Source: Candidatus Aminicenantota bacterium (GTDB lineage: Bacteria > Acidobacteriota > Aminicenantia > Aminicenantales > Aminicenantaceae). Taken from it: DNA of 7,189 nucleotides. Positions 5,743-7,189 of the stretch are shown here, in pieces. The stretch is taken from contig JAFGNQ010000477.1 of assembly GCA_016926925.1 (NCBI GenBank), forward strand, positions 1 through 7,189, written 5' to 3'. The notes beneath the pieces were generated by a model. That model was given only the letters and a program-made list of their open reading frames with translations, was not told the DNA's origin and searched no databases. The translations under genes were made by a program, and so were the position numbers. Each line of letters begins with the position of its first letter. Position 1 is the first letter of the stretch.

Positions 5743-7092
5743 TTATTCTTTGGATTGGAGCGTAGGTTTGAATATAACCCAGCCGCTGGATAGGGAGATG
5801 ATGAAAAAAACCACCATGAAAGTGAAGGCAATACCGATAGATTGCCAGATGCCAAGATTTGAGACGAGCATCGGAGCGAAAGCGGTGATGAAGCCTCCCC
5901 CTAAAAAGGGCTCATAGATCATCTGTTTGAAGCCGAAGGCCTTGGCCGTATCCGTCTTGTAGAGGGGATCCACGACACGGAGCAGAAAGAGGCCTATGGC
6001 CGTAACCCCGGTCTGCATGCCGAACTCCGTGATCCCCCTTTCGAACCAATATTTTTTGAACATCCGTGGGGCAAGGAAGATAGCACAAAACACCATCCAG
6101 AGAATTCCTGTAATCATGAGGATGCTGAATGGCAGCACATTCTCGAGAAAGACATCCAGTTTGATGGTGGCGATGGCAGATATGACCAAGATATCGAGGG
6201 CAAAGCCCAGGATTCTGTCGAAAGTGCTTTTGTCGTAATATTTGTCTATTCGAGTCCGGATGGAAAATTTCTGGACGATCAGCCCCCCGATCATAGCTAG
6301 GGGGAAGAGGGGGAATTTATCGAATTCCTGATTGAGGAACTGCAATCCTGAGAGAATAGCCCAGCCGAGGGTGATAGCGATGGCGATAATGCCGAAATGA
6401 AAGGTCAGCGGTTCGATGGCTTCTGAAGCGACGGTTGCCGTGGCGATGGAGAACCTGTCCGATTCGGGGATGAGGCCCTTCTTTTTGTAGGCGGGGATCC
6501 CCCGTTTCTCGCTCAGATAGGTGCAGTAGTCTTTTCTGATGGCGATGTTGATCAGGATCATCCCGACTACGACCGCCGTTATGACTCCGACGGTAGCGGA
6601 CATGAGCGCGAGATCGCCGCCGGCTTCAAAGCCGTACTTTTTGAAGACATCTTTCATCCCGGCGGCTGTCCCGTGGCCTCCAGAAAAACCGATTTCCAGA
6701 ATACATCCGAATGTGGAGTTGACGCCGAACAGCGGCATGAGCAGGAGAACCGTCACCAACAGAGCGATGAAATACTGTCCCATTCCGGCCACGACACCGA
6801 AACAGAGCTGGGAGCCGCCGTAATTCCATATGGTTTTGATCCCAGGGATTTGAACTCCCAGGAAAAGAGAAGCGAAGACGACGTTGATCAGGGCTCCCGG
6901 TAAGGGAGTCCAGTTGGATATGATCCAGTTCGGAATCAATCCCATCCCGTAAGGTCCGACAGCCAAGGCCAGGAATCCGGCGACGATGGCGGAAGGCAAA
7001 AAGAGAATCTGAAGTATCTTGATATTGGCCCGGAGTATCTTGCCGACGATCAGAAATATGCTCAGGATGCAAAAGCTGTATAAAAACTCCAA
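5743..7092 (-). CDS. GltS-family sodium/glutamate symporter (substrate inferred)
   Basis: This is an integral inner-membrane protein of 449 residues with about ten to twelve hydrophobic segments. GFSGGHGTAAGM (135-146) is the signature of the GltS sodium/glutamate symporter family. The second half has the counterpart TEFGMQTGVTAIGLFLLRVV (355-374), typical of the longer GltS relatives rather than of E. coli GltS (401 residues). A charged cytoplasmic-looking stretch lies between the halves (about 186-213). The frame is open back to TTG 7149, but I prefer TTG 7092. It has GGAG (7104-7101) eight bases before it, and the product then starts directly in a hydrophobic helix (MEFLYSFCILSIFLIVGKIL). 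The extra 19 residues of the long form are polar and lack an SD, and a likely promoter lies inside that stretch. Glutamate is the family substrate; another acid is possible. Confidence 0.86.
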   Translation of the reverse strand: MEFLYSFCILSIFLIVGKILRANIKILQILFLPSAIVAGFLALAVGPYGMGLIPNWIISNWTPLPGALINVVFASLFLGVQIPGIKTIWNYGGSQLCFGVVAGMGQYFIALLVTVLLLMPLFGVNSTFGCILEIGFSGGHGTAAGMKDVFKKYGFEAGGDLALMSATVGVITAVVVGMILINIAIRKDYCTYLSEKRGIPAYKKKGLIPESDRFSIATATVASEAIEPLTFHFGIIAIAITLGWAILSGLQFLNQEFDKFPLFPLAMIGGLIVQKFSIRTRIDKYYDKSTFDRILGFALDILVISAIATIKLDVFLENVLPFSILMITGILWMVFCAIFLAPRMFKKYWFERGITEFGMQTGVTAIGLFLLRVVDPLYKTDTAKAFGFKQMIYEPFLGGGFITAFAPMLVSNLGIWQSIGIAFTFMVVFFIISLSSGWVIFKPTLQSKE

Positions 7093-7100
7093 AGGAGGAT

Positions 7101-7104
7101 CTCC
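7101..7104 (-). promoter_or_regulatory. Shine-Dalgarno of the GltS-family gene, with local anti-SD
   Basis: GGAG (7104-7101) lies eight bases before TTG 7092. The spacer contains CTCC (7097-7094), which could pair with this SD (3-base loop) or with the GGAG just after the start codon (7090-7087, also a 3-base loop). The short stems are weak, so a regulatory effect is uncertain. Confidence 0.5.
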
Positions 7105-7119
7105 GCAATGCGATTTCCT

Positions 7120-7149
7120 ATTAGATACTAATTTGCCCCCAATAATCAA
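7120..7149 (-). promoter_or_regulatory. Candidate sigma-70 promoter of the GltS-family gene
   Basis: On the minus strand TTGATT (7149-7144), an 18-base spacer and TCTAAT (7125-7120) resemble -35 and -10 boxes. The -10 matches at five of six positions and the -35 at four of six. Transcription would begin near 7113, leaving a leader of about 20 bases before TTG 7092. This supports the shorter protein start. Confidence 0.45.
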
Positions 7150-7189
7150 CCTGGATTATTCATAAAAACGGTCGATGCTTTTGTTCCTA

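Noticed and set aside
7091..7131. Plus-strand SD (AAAGGAGG) followed by an ATG at 7108
   Set aside because: The frame codes only seven residues before a stop and lies over the start region of the symporter gene. The match arises from the CTCC motifs of the opposite strand.

Overview
The window looks like chromosomal DNA of an anaerobic bacterium. The best guess is a deltaproteobacterium (Desulfobacterota/Syntrophobacterales type). This rests on a YacL-type PIN/TRAM protein directly coupled to ispD and ispF, a rubrerythrin-like 'ferritin family' protein of the kind common in such anaerobes, and a GltS-family symporter. The genus cannot be told from the sequence alone, and the gene order yacL-ispD-ispF...gltX also recalls Firmicutes.

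Layout. (1) Bases 2-1936, plus strand: the 3' part of a membrane-anchored PIN/TRAM gene, then ispD and ispF, joined by overlaps of 1 and 11 bases. This is clearly one operon, covering two steps of the MEP isoprenoid pathway. (2) Bases 2063-2725, plus strand: a Nudix hydrolase of the CoA pyrophosphatase (NudL) type, probably at the end of that transcript. (3) Bases 2726-3616 carry only one gene, a minus-strand 62-residue peptide with a signal sequence and a perfect Shine-Dalgarno. It is flanked by a long branched inverted repeat (2911-2992) on one side and a set of GACTC-containing inverted and tandem repeats (3376-3485) on the other. This is the least explained part of the window. (4) Bases 3620-5618, plus strand: gltX (glutamyl-tRNA synthetase) with what looks like its own promoter ending at the start codon, followed by a ferritin-like four-helix protein whose diiron ligands are partly lost. 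(5) Bases 5743-7092, minus strand: a GltS-type sodium/glutamate symporter, convergent with the preceding gene. Its probable start is an internal TTG that has a well-placed SD and an upstream promoter.

Functionally the window is mostly housekeeping: isoprenoid precursors, CoA/nucleotide clean-up, glutamate charging of tRNA and glutamate-type transport. No clear defence system, mobile element or CRISPR array is visible. The candidates for something undescribed are the small secreted peptide with its structured flanks, the dyad repeat cluster upstream of gltX, and the ferritin-like protein with substituted metal ligands.
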